37,875 nucleotides of DNA from Paracoccaceae bacterium (GTDB taxonomy: Bacteria > Pseudomonadota > Alphaproteobacteria > Rhodobacterales > Rhodobacteraceae). Numbering within the stretch: position 1 is the first letter of the stretch; the number at the start of each line of letters is the position of its first letter. Shown in pieces: positions 29,208 to 36,640 of this stretch. A program made the position numbers and the translations under genes. The notes beneath the pieces are model-generated. The model was not told the DNA's origin. It saw only the letters and a program-made list of their open reading frames with translations, and made no database searches. The DNA is taken from the NCBI GenBank assembly GCA_029248915.1, contig JAQWIK010000094.1, forward strand, positions 1 through 37,875. The letters are read 5' to 3'.

Positions 29208-29234
29208 AAAAGGGGCCCCAGCCCCTTTTTTTTT
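29208..29234. terminator. Rho-independent terminator shared by convergent nrdJ and the DsbA-like gene
   Basis: AAAAGGGGC (29208-29216), a CCCA loop and GCCCC-TTTT (29221-29229) form a strong hairpin ending in nine T residues (29226-29234) on the plus strand. On the minus strand the stem is followed by TTTT, so it may also stop the convergent DsbA-like gene, whose stop codon is at 29248. Confidence 0.9.
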
Positions 29235-29247
29235 ATTAATATTATAG

Positions 29248-29883
29248 TTAAATCCCGAGATTAACTTTTACTTCACCAATAAGGTTTGACCAAAAATCAA
29301 CATTTTGTGCCCCAGTTATAACATGTTTTCCGTTCAAAATAAAAGTTGGGGCAGAATTTATGCCCATTTCCCTGGCAGCATTATCTAATTCAACAATCTG
29401 TTCATAATCATTTTTTCCTACAAGTAATCTACTGACCATTTCTTTATCAATTCCTGTGTCGTGCGAAATATCAAGTAATACTGAATTTTCACCTATATCC
29501 CTTCCTTCTACGAAATATGCCTTAAATATTGCTGATACGACTGCATTTTGCACACCTTCTTGTCCAGCCCAAAATATGAGCCTGTGAGCGGAAAGAGTGT
29601 TTGGGGTTTTTGTGATACTCTCAAGGCTTAGGTCGAGCCCAGCCAACGCTGCATGCTCTAATACTGGAGTGTAGGCCTTTACAGCTAGATCCCTATTTCC
29701 AAATTTGGTCTCTAAATATTTCTTTCTTTCCATTCCCTCTAAAGGCATTTCCGGATTTAATTGAAATGGGTGCCACTGAATATTAAATGGATGATTCCCA
29801 GATTTCTCCAGTGCTCGATCTAGATAGCTTTTCCCAATATAACACCAAGGGCATATGGGGTCGGAGAAAATATCAAGCTTAAT
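29248..29883 (-). CDS. DsbA-family (FrnE-like) oxidoreductase with apparent AUU start
   Basis: This thioredoxin-fold protein of 211 residues has the active site CPWC at positions 11-14 (IKLDIFSDPICPWCYIGK), followed by WHPFQLNPEMP, the helical insert and the NSAPTFILNG cis-proline segment. The FrnE/2-hydroxychromene isomerase branch of DsbA-like proteins usually acts in the cytoplasm, and no signal peptide is present. The frame contains no ATG, GTG or TTG before the CPWC motif: an in-frame TAA lies 5 codons upstream of the ATT at 29881-29883. An AGGAG sits 6 nt before that ATT. The first ATG (29748) would remove the active site. So the gene uses AUU, or a base error or mutation destroyed ATG. 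Substrate is unknown. Confidence 0.8.
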   Translation of the reverse strand: MKLDIFSDPICPWCYIGKSYLDRALEKSGNHPFNIQWHPFQLNPEMPLEGMERKKYLETKFGNRDLAVKAYTPVLEHAALAGLDLSLESITKTPNTLSAHRLIFWAGQEGVQNAVVSAIFKAYFVEGRDIGENSVLLDISHDTGIDKEMVSRLLVGKNDYEQIVELDNAAREMGINSAPTFILNGKHVITGAQNVDFWSNLIGEVKVNLGI

Positions 29884-29937
29884 AATATTCTCCTCTTACG
29901 TAACTTTCTTCAAGATTATTGGTAAAATGCATGTAAC

Positions 29938-31752
29938 CTAATTATCTTTCCACCAAACATCTGGAAAAAATCCTATTCGATCTCCATACAATGGAATGTA
30001 TTTCGGATATAGTAAATCTGATTTATGAGCTATCCGACTTGGCCCATTATGATAAATGGGAATAACATAACGACCCGCCATTAAGATGCGATCCATTGCT
30101 CTAGTGATTGACTGAAGCTCATTAATTGACTTGGATTTCATTATTTTATTCAGTAGTTTATCCATAACAGGTGATTTTAAACCCATTAAATTTCTAGTTC
30201 CTTCAACATCGGCGTATTCAGAAGACCAATATAAATATTGTTCGTTTCCTGGACTAAGTGACAAGTCCCTAGAATAAGGTACCATATCAAATTCTAGTTT
30301 TTTAATTCTTTCCCAATATTGGGAACTATCAACTAATTCAATTTTTACATCAATACCCAATCTACGTAGAGCTGAGGAGTACATTTCGACAATTGATAAA
30401 TATTCTTTAGCACCCTGCCGGAGTAAAATCGAAAATTGAAACTGATGGTCTTTATCATTATAAAGTTTTCCCTCAGTTACATTGAAACCCGCTTTTTCTA
30501 AATTTTTTAATGCCTTTTTCATGTTGGCTCTGTTCCGTTCTGATCCGTTTGATTTAGGCAACTTGTACCCTTCAAAGGTGCCTGGAAGATGAGAGCCATC
30601 AAAATTTTGTAGTAATTCTAAAACACGGTTCTTGGCCACACCTTCTCTCATGCCTAGTGTTGAGTTGGAAAAATAAGAGGAAATGCGCTGCTGCCGTCCA
30701 GCGTTCTGTGCTTCATTGATATATTCAAAATTGAATGCTTCAATTAAAGCTTGCCTAACCCGCCAATCAGAAAAAATTTCGCGCCTAGAGTTCATTACTA
30801 GCCCGCGCATTCCAGTAGGTCTTCCGTGAGGAATTTCAGACTTAATAACTTGCCCACTCATTGCAGCTGGAAAGTTAAATAGGTTCTCCCATTTTTCCGC
30901 ATTACCTTCTCTGTATATGTCTATATCACCGGCTTTAAATGCTTCAAAAAGAACCGTTGAGTCTCCAAAATATTCAATGGAAATTTTATCAAAATTTAAA
31001 GTTCCTCTCCTGAATGGTAAATTATTTCCCCAATAATCAGGGTTACGTTCCATAGTGATGGACTTACCTGGTTTTACCTCTGAAATTACATAAGCGGCTG
31101 TTGATACGGGAATAATTTCAATACTGGAATTTTCAAATTCACGTTCATGCCACTGCGATTTTTGTAGAATAGGTCGCATTCCGGCTAAGAGTGCTAACTC
31201 TGGATTGTTCTCATTAAAACTAATCTTAACACTTCGTGGGCCAGTTTTTTCTATACTCTTTATTTTTTTCCAAAGACCTCGATATCTCCAATGGCCTACT
31301 GTACCCAATTTTTCGTATGACCAAATAACGTCCTCTACTGTAACGGGTGAATTATCGCTGAATTTCGCTTCTTTTCTAAGCCTAAATTCAACCCATTTCC
31401 GATTCGGACCTGTTTCAATCGATTCTGCCAAAAGGCCGTATAGCGTAAATGGTTCATCCCAACTTCTTCCCATAAGAGTTTCATAGTTCCAAAACCGCAG
31501 TTGCCATGGAGAACGCCCTTTAATAATGTGTGGATTTACTGAATCAAATGAACCTACGGCTCCAATTTTTAAAATGCCTCCTTTTTTTGCGTTTGGGTTG
31601 GAATACGGAAGAGACACAAAATCGTGTGGTAATTTGGGTGAGTCATACATAGAGATTGCGTATTTGGGCTGTGAAAGTGCGCTATTAGCAAAACAGAAAA
31701 AGTAAAAAATAAGAAATAAGCTGGAAAATTTCTTAAGTTGATAATTCGCCAT
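29938..31752 (-). CDS. extracellular solute-binding protein family 5 (YejA-like peptide/oligopeptide ABC transporter)
   Basis: This 604-residue periplasmic binding protein has an N-terminal signal peptide (MANYQLKKFSSLFLIFYFFC, cleaved about residue 27 at ALSQ). The family 5 (SBP_bac_5) fold is shown by GGILKIGAVGSFDSVNPHI, GLLAESIETGP, FRLRKEAKFSDNSPVTVEDV, the ITMERNPDYWGNNLP block and GMRGLVMNSRR. The YejA-like opening KYAISMYDSPKLPHDFVSLPY places it in the branch that imports peptides such as microcin C-like compounds or murein and other oligopeptides. Permease and ATPase partners (yejB, yejE, yejF) are not adjacent. It is encoded downstream of a DUF502 gene but separated by about 220 nt containing a forward small RNA candidate. 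Confidence 0.9.
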   Translation of the reverse strand: MANYQLKKFSSLFLIFYFFCFANSALSQPKYAISMYDSPKLPHDFVSLPYSNPNAKKGGILKIGAVGSFDSVNPHIIKGRSPWQLRFWNYETLMGRSWDEPFTLYGLLAESIETGPNRKWVEFRLRKEAKFSDNSPVTVEDVIWSYEKLGTVGHWRYRGLWKKIKSIEKTGPRSVKISFNENNPELALLAGMRPILQKSQWHEREFENSSIEIIPVSTAAYVISEVKPGKSITMERNPDYWGNNLPFRRGTLNFDKISIEYFGDSTVLFEAFKAGDIDIYREGNAEKWENLFNFPAAMSGQVIKSEIPHGRPTGMRGLVMNSRREIFSDWRVRQALIEAFNFEYINEAQNAGRQQRISSYFSNSTLGMREGVAKNRVLELLQNFDGSHLPGTFEGYKLPKSNGSERNRANMKKALKNLEKAGFNVTEGKLYNDKDHQFQFSILLRQGAKEYLSIVEMYSSALRRLGIDVKIELVDSSQYWERIKKLEFDMVPYSRDLSLSPGNEQYLYWSSEYADVEGTRNLMGLKSPVMDKLLNKIMKSKSINELQSITRAMDRILMAGRYVIPIYHNGPSRIAHKSDLLYPKYIPLYGDRIGFFPDVWWKDN

Positions 31753-31832
31753 ATTAATGCCATTCCTTCGATTTTATGTAAGCCACTACCAAAAATATTA
31801 ATAGTTAAAATGCTGTTTTACAAACTTTTTAC

Positions 31833-31861
31833 TTGGCGTTAAGCCTGGAACGTTGTATAAC
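31833..31861 (+). promoter_or_regulatory. promoter of a candidate small RNA
   Basis: A -35 TTGGCG (31833-31838), a 17-nt spacer and a -10 TATAAC (31856-31861) form a good sigma-70-like promoter on the plus strand, with a predicted start near 31868. No protein-coding gene lies downstream in this direction before a strong terminator at 31916-31943. Confidence 0.7.
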
Positions 31862-31867
31862 AAATCT

Positions 31868-31943
31868 ACTGCTCGATAGGTTTCTTGCCTGTATGAAACC
31901 TGCCTCAATAACTTAGCGCCTGCATTAGCAGGCGCTTTTTTTT
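31868..31943 (+). ncRNA. candidate trans-acting small RNA, about 76 nt
   Basis: The predicted transcript begins about 7 nt after the TATAAC -10 and has two hairpins. The first is AGGTTTC/GAAACCT (31878-31884 with 31895-31901) with loop TTGCCTGTAT. The second is the Rho-independent terminator GCGCCTGC-ATTA-GCAGGCGC followed by eight T residues. A 14-nt single-stranded region (GCCTCAATAACTTA) lies between them, and GCCTG recurs in loop and stem. The T run is only on the plus side, so this ends a forward transcript although both flanking genes are on the minus strand. I recognise no known family. The start and existence of the RNA are inferred. Confidence 0.65.
31916..31943 (+). terminator. Rho-independent terminator of the candidate small RNA
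   Basis: Perfect 8-bp stem GCGCCTGC (31916-31923) with GCAGGCGC (31928-31935), loop ATTA, and T8 at 31936-31943. On the opposite strand no T run follows, so the orientation is forward. Confidence 0.92.
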
Positions 31944-31973
31944 ATAATTTAGCTATTTAGGCCGCCGAACTAA

Positions 31974-32663
31974 TTAACTTTTTTTGGTAACTCGGCTATT
32001 ACTATCGGAGCTTTTTGAATTTGTAATTTTTGTTGGTGGGTATACAAGCCCTGCAGAGATAACTAATTTTGCTGCGTCTTCGATTGACATGTCTAACTCT
32101 ACTATATCTGCTTTTGGAAAGAACAACAAAAAGCCAGATGTAGGGTTTGGGGTTGTTGGGACAAAAACTGAAACCATTGAGCCTTTTGAAGAATTTCGTT
32201 CCGCTATCTCGCCTTTCGCAGTAGTGGAAATAAAACCAATAGCCCAAATCCCTTTCCTTGGATATTCAATCATACAAGCTTTTTCAAAAGACCTTTCTTG
32301 CTGCGCAAATACAGTCTCTGCAATTTGTTTGATACCAGAATAGAAAGACCTAACTACTGGCATTCTATTTACCAAATTTTCAGCATATTTTATGAAAGAA
32401 CGTCCAATTAATCCTTTCGCCAACCAGCCTACTAATGTTGCAAAAACTAAAAATACTACAACCCCAACACCTCTTATATTTAGCTTTAAGTCATAGCCAA
32501 AAAAGGTATTGAGAATTTTTTCTGGGCGGTAGGCATCTGGCACAAAAGGCAAAACAAGTCCATCGAACCATCCAATTACGCTCCAAATTAACCATATCGT
32601 GAGAGCTACTGGGGCAATCACAACGATACCTGTTAAAAAACTTGTTCTTAAACGTGCGAGCAT
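31974..32663 (-). CDS. DUF502 domain-containing membrane protein
   Basis: This 229-residue protein has two N-terminal hydrophobic segments (about residues 9-30, TGIVVIAPVALTIWLIWSVIG, and 64-85, VGVVVFLVFATLVGWLAKG) followed by a soluble domain with the DUF502 blocks RMPVVRSFYSGIKQI, ETVF, VFVPTTPNPTSGFLLFFP and DIVELDMSIEDAAKLVISAG. The molecular function is not established for bacteria. The C-terminus is polar and serine/lysine-rich. It is downstream of psuG on the same strand with an 88-nt gap. Confidence 0.9.
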   Translation of the reverse strand: MLARLRTSFLTGIVVIAPVALTIWLIWSVIGWFDGLVLPFVPDAYRPEKILNTFFGYDLKLNIRGVGVVVFLVFATLVGWLAKGLIGRSFIKYAENLVNRMPVVRSFYSGIKQIAETVFAQQERSFEKACMIEYPRKGIWAIGFISTTAKGEIAERNSSKGSMVSVFVPTTPNPTSGFLLFFPKADIVELDMSIEDAAKLVISAGLVYPPTKITNSKSSDSNSRVTKKS

Positions 32664-32751
32664 AATTACACTACAGCCAATCGTACTTCTTAAATTTCAT
32701 CTTATACATTTAGTTGGTTAAACCAATAATTAAAACTTCGAACTTTATTCT

Positions 32752-33651
32752 TTAAAAACACAATGCAATTTTTGATGCAAGTTTTGCATTATTCTTAATT
32801 AAGGCAATATTGGCTAAAAGTGATTTACCTTTGGAAAGTTGATTAATTTTTGAGAGTATAAAAGGTGTTACTTCTTTGGCTATTATATTACTTTGATTAG
32901 CCTGTTTTACGGCCTCTATTACTATTGGCTCAATTATCTCAAAAGGAATTTGATCTTCTTTAGGTATTGGGTTTGCGATTAGTTGACCTCCAGGTATCCC
33001 AAGGTTTTCTCGGATTTTATGGGATTTAGCGATCGAGTGTGCATCATCTAATGATAGTGGGGAGGCAAAAGGGCTATCGCTTGACCAAAAGGCTGGTAAC
33101 TTAGCTTGCCCGAAAGTTATAACTGGAACACCTAGGGTTTCTAAAACCTCTAATGTTTTTGGAATGTCCAAGATTGCCTTAGGTCCAGCGCAGACTACTG
33201 ACACGCTTGTTGAAGAAAGCTCTTGTAAGTCAGCTGAGATATCAAAAGTTTGTTCAGCAAATTTGTGAACACCGCCAATTCCACCTGTGGCAAAAATTTT
33301 AATTCCAGCCAACTTTGCAATTATCATTGTTGCGGCAACCGTAGTCGCTCCTGTTTCCTTTTTTACTAAGCAATGTGCCAAATCTGCTCTAGATAATTTT
33401 CTAACGTTTCTACTTTCAGATAGCTCAGATAGTAGTTCATCTTCTAGCCCAACGTTTATTACGCCTTTGATAACAGCTATAGTAGCGGGCGTAGCACCAT
33501 ATTCTCTTACAACTGACTCAACACTTTTAGCAGTCTTCAGATTTTCCGGCCATGGCATGCCATGTGTTATTATAGTACTTTCTAAAGCAACTATTGGTTC
33601 GTCGTTTTTAATAGCTTGTTCTACAGCAGATGAATATTCAATTTTAATCAT
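32752..33651 (-). CDS. psuG: pseudouridine-5'-phosphate glycosidase
   Basis: This 299-residue enzyme breaks the C-C bond of pseudouridine 5'-phosphate to uracil and ribose 5-phosphate. Conserved residues are seen: E24 in ALESTIITHGMPWPEN, the GATTVAATM block at 101-109, FATGGIGGVHK, D141 in ISADLQEL, and the catalytic-type lysine K158 in CAGPKAILDIPKTLEVLET. FGQAKLPAFWSSDS and EVTPFIL follow. It is joined to psuK by TAATG at 33649-33653, so the two are translationally coupled and form a complete salvage route for RNA-derived pseudouridine. Confidence 0.95.
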   Translation of the reverse strand: MIKIEYSSAVEQAIKNDEPIVALESTIITHGMPWPENLKTAKSVESVVREYGATPATIAVIKGVINVGLEDELLSELSESRNVRKLSRADLAHCLVKKETGATTVAATMIIAKLAGIKIFATGGIGGVHKFAEQTFDISADLQELSSTSVSVVCAGPKAILDIPKTLEVLETLGVPVITFGQAKLPAFWSSDSPFASPLSLDDAHSIAKSHKIRENLGIPGGQLIANPIPKEDQIPFEIIEPIVIEAVKQANQSNIIAKEVTPFILSKINQLSKGKSLLANIALIKNNAKLASKIALCF

Positions 33652-34550
33652 TAGATTTCAGTTTCGACATATTTTGATGTGCTTTCTGCAGCTTTTTTTA
33701 AAGCATCTTCTTTTGTTAATTGATTAATTCCATTAATAATATGACAAGCTAAGAAATAATCTCCAGCACCTGTTACATGACCTATACTTTTAACTTTAGG
33801 CGGCAAGATTGAAATTGGTTCATAATCAATAGATGAATCGCAAATGCTTTTAGCGCCATCGGTGACAATAGCTCTCCCCAAGCCCTTTTTTAGCAAATAA
33901 GAAGAGGCCTGTTTGGTGTTTTTAAATTTCAAACCACAAAGTTTTTCAGCCTCAGTTTTATTGCAGTAAATTGTTGCGTTTGAGAGTCTTAAAAATGGTT
34001 TCAACCTAATAGCTTTAGAAGTTGAAGCAGATGCGATTCTTAAATCACAATTATTTAAATTTTTATTCTTGGCAATCTTGCTTAAGGTTGCTGGACTTAA
34101 GTTTCCATCAATTATGATTAAATCGCTATCCAATCCTTGGTTTTTTTTCACAACTCCATTTTCTAATGGTTTCAAGATCCTTTCACTAAACTTTTCAACA
34201 TTTTTAACATTCGCAATTGCAGCTTTCAGTCCCTTTTTATCCTCAATTGCTAAATAACTGTCAGTTTCTGAGTTATTACAAACATAAATATTATTTGTTA
34301 TAATTCCCAATTGGCCGCACAAATCTAAAATAGCGTGACCGTTGGTATCGTTTCCTATAGCCGTTAATAGTTCTACGTTAGGCAATCCACTCAAAGCTAA
34401 TTGTTTGCAAATATTGAATGCTACTCCTCCAATACTTGTTTTTATGGTGCCAGTGACATCATCGCCTATATTAATCTGACTTTTACTATAACCAATAGTA
34501 TCTATAAGAGCGCTACCTGCACATACTATTTGGTAATTATTGGGGATCAT
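33651..34550 (-). CDS. psuK: PfkB-family kinase, probable pseudouridine kinase
   Basis: This 299-residue ribokinase-family protein has the N-terminal sugar-binding region SIGGVAFNICKQLALSG (residues 39-55) and the anion-hole/catalytic motif VTGAGDYFLACHI, with D264 as the expected base. Its coupling to psuG (the stop overlaps the psuG start by one base) identifies pseudouridine as the likely substrate, which it would phosphorylate at the 5' hydroxyl. The family alone would not distinguish it from other nucleoside or sugar kinases. Its start overlaps the end of the DUF4198 gene by 14 nt, so the three genes are probably one transcript. Confidence 0.88.
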   Translation of the reverse strand: MIPNNYQIVCAGSALIDTIGYSKSQINIGDDVTGTIKTSIGGVAFNICKQLALSGLPNVELLTAIGNDTNGHAILDLCGQLGIITNNIYVCNNSETDSYLAIEDKKGLKAAIANVKNVEKFSERILKPLENGVVKKNQGLDSDLIIIDGNLSPATLSKIAKNKNLNNCDLRIASASTSKAIRLKPFLRLSNATIYCNKTEAEKLCGLKFKNTKQASSYLLKKGLGRAIVTDGAKSICDSSIDYEPISILPPKVKSIGHVTGAGDYFLACHIINGINQLTKEDALKKAAESTSKYVETEI

Positions 34551-35382
34551 TTGAAGCTCGGAAGGTTAGGGCCGCCCAGTAACTTTTCCAAAAAACATTA
34601 TCCTCAGAGTTGTCATTCAGTTCTAAAATTACATTATCCAATAGATAATCGTGACCCTCAGTCACTTCAAATTTACCTATCCCGTTTGAATTAGTAAGAG
34701 TGGTTCTAATATTAACTTTATTTTCGATATCCCTTTCAAAAATTGTAATCTGTCTATTTTTTTGCGGCTCATTATTAAAAAGTAATTGAACGAAAAATTT
34801 GTCTGATGACGAAATTATATATGGATTAGTTAAGGCCACCAGTTCATGCTTAAGACCAACATTTTTATCAGAACCGCTAGCGTCACCAACTCCAATTAAA
34901 ATTTTTGAAAAGCGATAATATTCTTCTTTGAAGTTATTTTTAGGGAATTTGAGTTCACCGTGTTTTTGAATAACCCAATCTTCTCCTTTTTCAGATACAA
35001 AATTAGCAAACTTATCAATAGATTTATAAGTTATAGTTGATTTTTTGCTAACATAAACTCCTGTCAACAGGCCATTTGTATTTAAAGAAATAGTTGCTGC
35101 TGGAGTGTCTCCCATCCTTGATTCTATTTCAATTTTTTGTTCATTGCTGATATAGTAAAAGTCAGAAAATCTGCTCTTGAAATAGGAAAGCCCTGCTCCT
35201 TGAAACATTTGGCCATTTTTTAAACTGATTTGAATATCTTTACCCACGGATTGTTGAAATGTAGTTGTGTCAAGCCACATTTCATGAGAAATCAAAGAGG
35301 AACCTTTCGATACGAATAGCCCGAAACTGATAAATAAAATGCTTAAATGTAAATTAAAAAGAACAAGTAATTTATTTTTCAT
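34537..35382 (-). CDS. DUF4198-like exported protein
   Basis: This protein of about 281 residues is counted from the ATG at 35382 (MKNKLLVLFNLHLSILFISF). Two further in-frame ATG codons at 35385 and 35391 are also possible. The signal peptide is followed by ISHEMWLD, which resembles the AHEFW-type mature start of DUF4198 (nickel-uptake-associated) proteins; the rest has beta-rich segments such as FFVQLLFNNEPQKNRQITIFERD and LTNSNGIGKFEVTEGHDYLLDNV. Such proteins are periplasmic and often sit beside metal transporters. Here it is head-to-head with, and overlaps by about 44 nt, a HupE/UreJ-like membrane protein gene. The family assignment is moderate and the function is inferred. Confidence 0.7.
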   Translation of the reverse strand: MKNKLLVLFNLHLSILFISFGLFVSKGSSLISHEMWLDTTTFQQSVGKDIQISLKNGQMFQGAGLSYFKSRFSDFYYISNEQKIEIESRMGDTPAATISLNTNGLLTGVYVSKKSTITYKSIDKFANFVSEKGEDWVIQKHGELKFPKNNFKEEYYRFSKILIGVGDASGSDKNVGLKHELVALTNPYIISSSDKFFVQLLFNNEPQKNRQITIFERDIENKVNIRTTLTNSNGIGKFEVTEGHDYLLDNVILELNDNSEDNVFWKSYWAALTFRASNDPQ

Positions 35383-36472
35383 CATCGCCATTTTTCTTTG
35401 TATGAAATTCGTACCTTTAACAGCTCACGAATTATCACCTTCTATTTTAGATCTTACAGTAAGTCCAAAAACTGTTCAGTTAAAGATAAGATTTTCAGTT
35501 GAGGCGATGTTGGCTGAATTAGACCTTTCTAAAATGAGCGATACAGGCTTATTAGAAAATGCGGCTAAATATGATGAGTTGCGAAATTTAAAACCTGATC
35601 AAATAAAAGAAAGGTTTTACAATAGGTGGCCAACATTTGCAAAATATATACAGCTAAATCAATCGGGCAGGGCGGTTGCTTTAAACCTTCAGAAACTCTC
35701 AGTTCCAGATGTTGGAAATATTGAGCTGACGCGGATTAGTCATTTATATGTCGAGGGAAAGATTGAAAACAATGAGCCGATTGTTTTTTCATGGAGTTCT
35801 AGCTTTGGCCCAATTGTTGTTCGGCAATTGGGTGTAGAAAATGGCTTAACCCAATTTCTTGCTAATGGCGATGTGTCAGACCCAATTTTTCCCATAGGTT
35901 CGTCTGGTAATGGAAAATTTGATACTTTTCTTGACTACATAGTAGTAGGTTTCGATCACATCATCCCAAAGGGCTGGGACCATATTATTTTTGTCTTAGG
36001 TTTGTTTTTTTTCTCAACTAAGTTAAAACCTCTAATCTGGCAAATTTCAGCTTTTACACTTGCACACACAGTTACCCTCGCTTTGGGTTCATTTGGCTAT
36101 ATAAAAATTGTTCCGGAAATAGTGGAACCTTTGATTGCTTTATCGATAATATACATTTCCATCGAAAATATTTTTATCAAAAAATTTACTAGTTGGAGGC
36201 CAATTGTTATTTTCGCCTTTGGTATGCTTCACGGTTTGGGTTTCGCCTCTGTATTAGGAGAATTTGGACTGCCTACTGGGTTTTTTGTTCCAGCCTTACT
36301 TGGCTTTAATGTAGGTGTTGAACTGGGGCAATTGAGTGTTGTTTTAATAGCGTTCTTTTCCATAGGTTACTGGCTAAACAAAAAGAATTATTACAATAAA
36401 TCAGTAGCACATCCAATATCGGCAATAATTGGTTTAATAGGAGCCTTCTGGTTTATAGAGAGAGTAATTTAA
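35339..36472 (+). CDS. HupE/UreJ-like membrane protein
   Basis: This 377-residue protein has a signal peptide (KCKLKRTSNLFFIIAIFL, cleavage near LTA-HELSPS), a periplasmic domain of about 170 residues, and then about six or seven membrane helices. The membrane part has the family motifs GFDHIIPKGWDHIIFVLGL, SAFTLAHTVTLAL, FGMLHGLGFASVLGEFGLP and FNVGVELGQLSVVL, rich in His, Asp and Glu suited to metal binding. HupE/UreJ proteins are linked with nickel or cobalt uptake. Without hydrogenase or urease genes the metal cannot be named. The ATG at 35339 is chosen because it supplies a full signal peptide; an ATG at 35402 would truncate it. Confidence 0.82.
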   Translation: MLKCKLKRTSNLFFIIAIFLCMKFVPLTAHELSPSILDLTVSPKTVQLKIRFSVEAMLAELDLSKMSDTGLLENAAKYDELRNLKPDQIKERFYNRWPTFAKYIQLNQSGRAVALNLQKLSVPDVGNIELTRISHLYVEGKIENNEPIVFSWSSSFGPIVVRQLGVENGLTQFLANGDVSDPIFPIGSSGNGKFDTFLDYIVVGFDHIIPKGWDHIIFVLGLFFFSTKLKPLIWQISAFTLAHTVTLALGSFGYIKIVPEIVEPLIALSIIYISIENIFIKKFTSWRPIVIFAFGMLHGLGFASVLGEFGLPTGFFVPALLGFNVGVELGQLSVVLIAFFSIGYWLNKKNYYNKSVAHPISAIIGLIGAFWFIERVI

Positions 36473-36539
36473 CAGAATATGCTCTTTTAAACTTGCATAT
36501 ATAAATAGTTTGCCGTAAAGCAATTTTCTATAAATCGCA

Positions 36540-36627
36540 GATGGGATTTGGGCGTCTAAGAGAGAAATTCTTAGTTGGACCACCGGTTGAAGTTTAACTT
36601 TCAAGCTCCCATCAAGGCATAAACCGG
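36540..36627 (+). promoter_or_regulatory. candidate structured leader of rpsB (ribosomal protein S2 autoregulation)
   Basis: Between 36473 and the rpsB start, GATGGGA (36540-36546) pairs with TCCCATC (36607-36613), enclosing a hairpin CTAAGA/TCTTAG (36556-36561 with 36569-36574). CCGGTT (36583-36588) inside it can pair with AACCGG (36622-36627) outside, giving a pseudoknot that ends 13 nt before the start codon. A leader that S2 binds to repress its own translation is known in other bacteria. Pairing was found by eye. Confidence 0.5.
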
Positions 36628-36640
36628 AAAGGATAATAAC

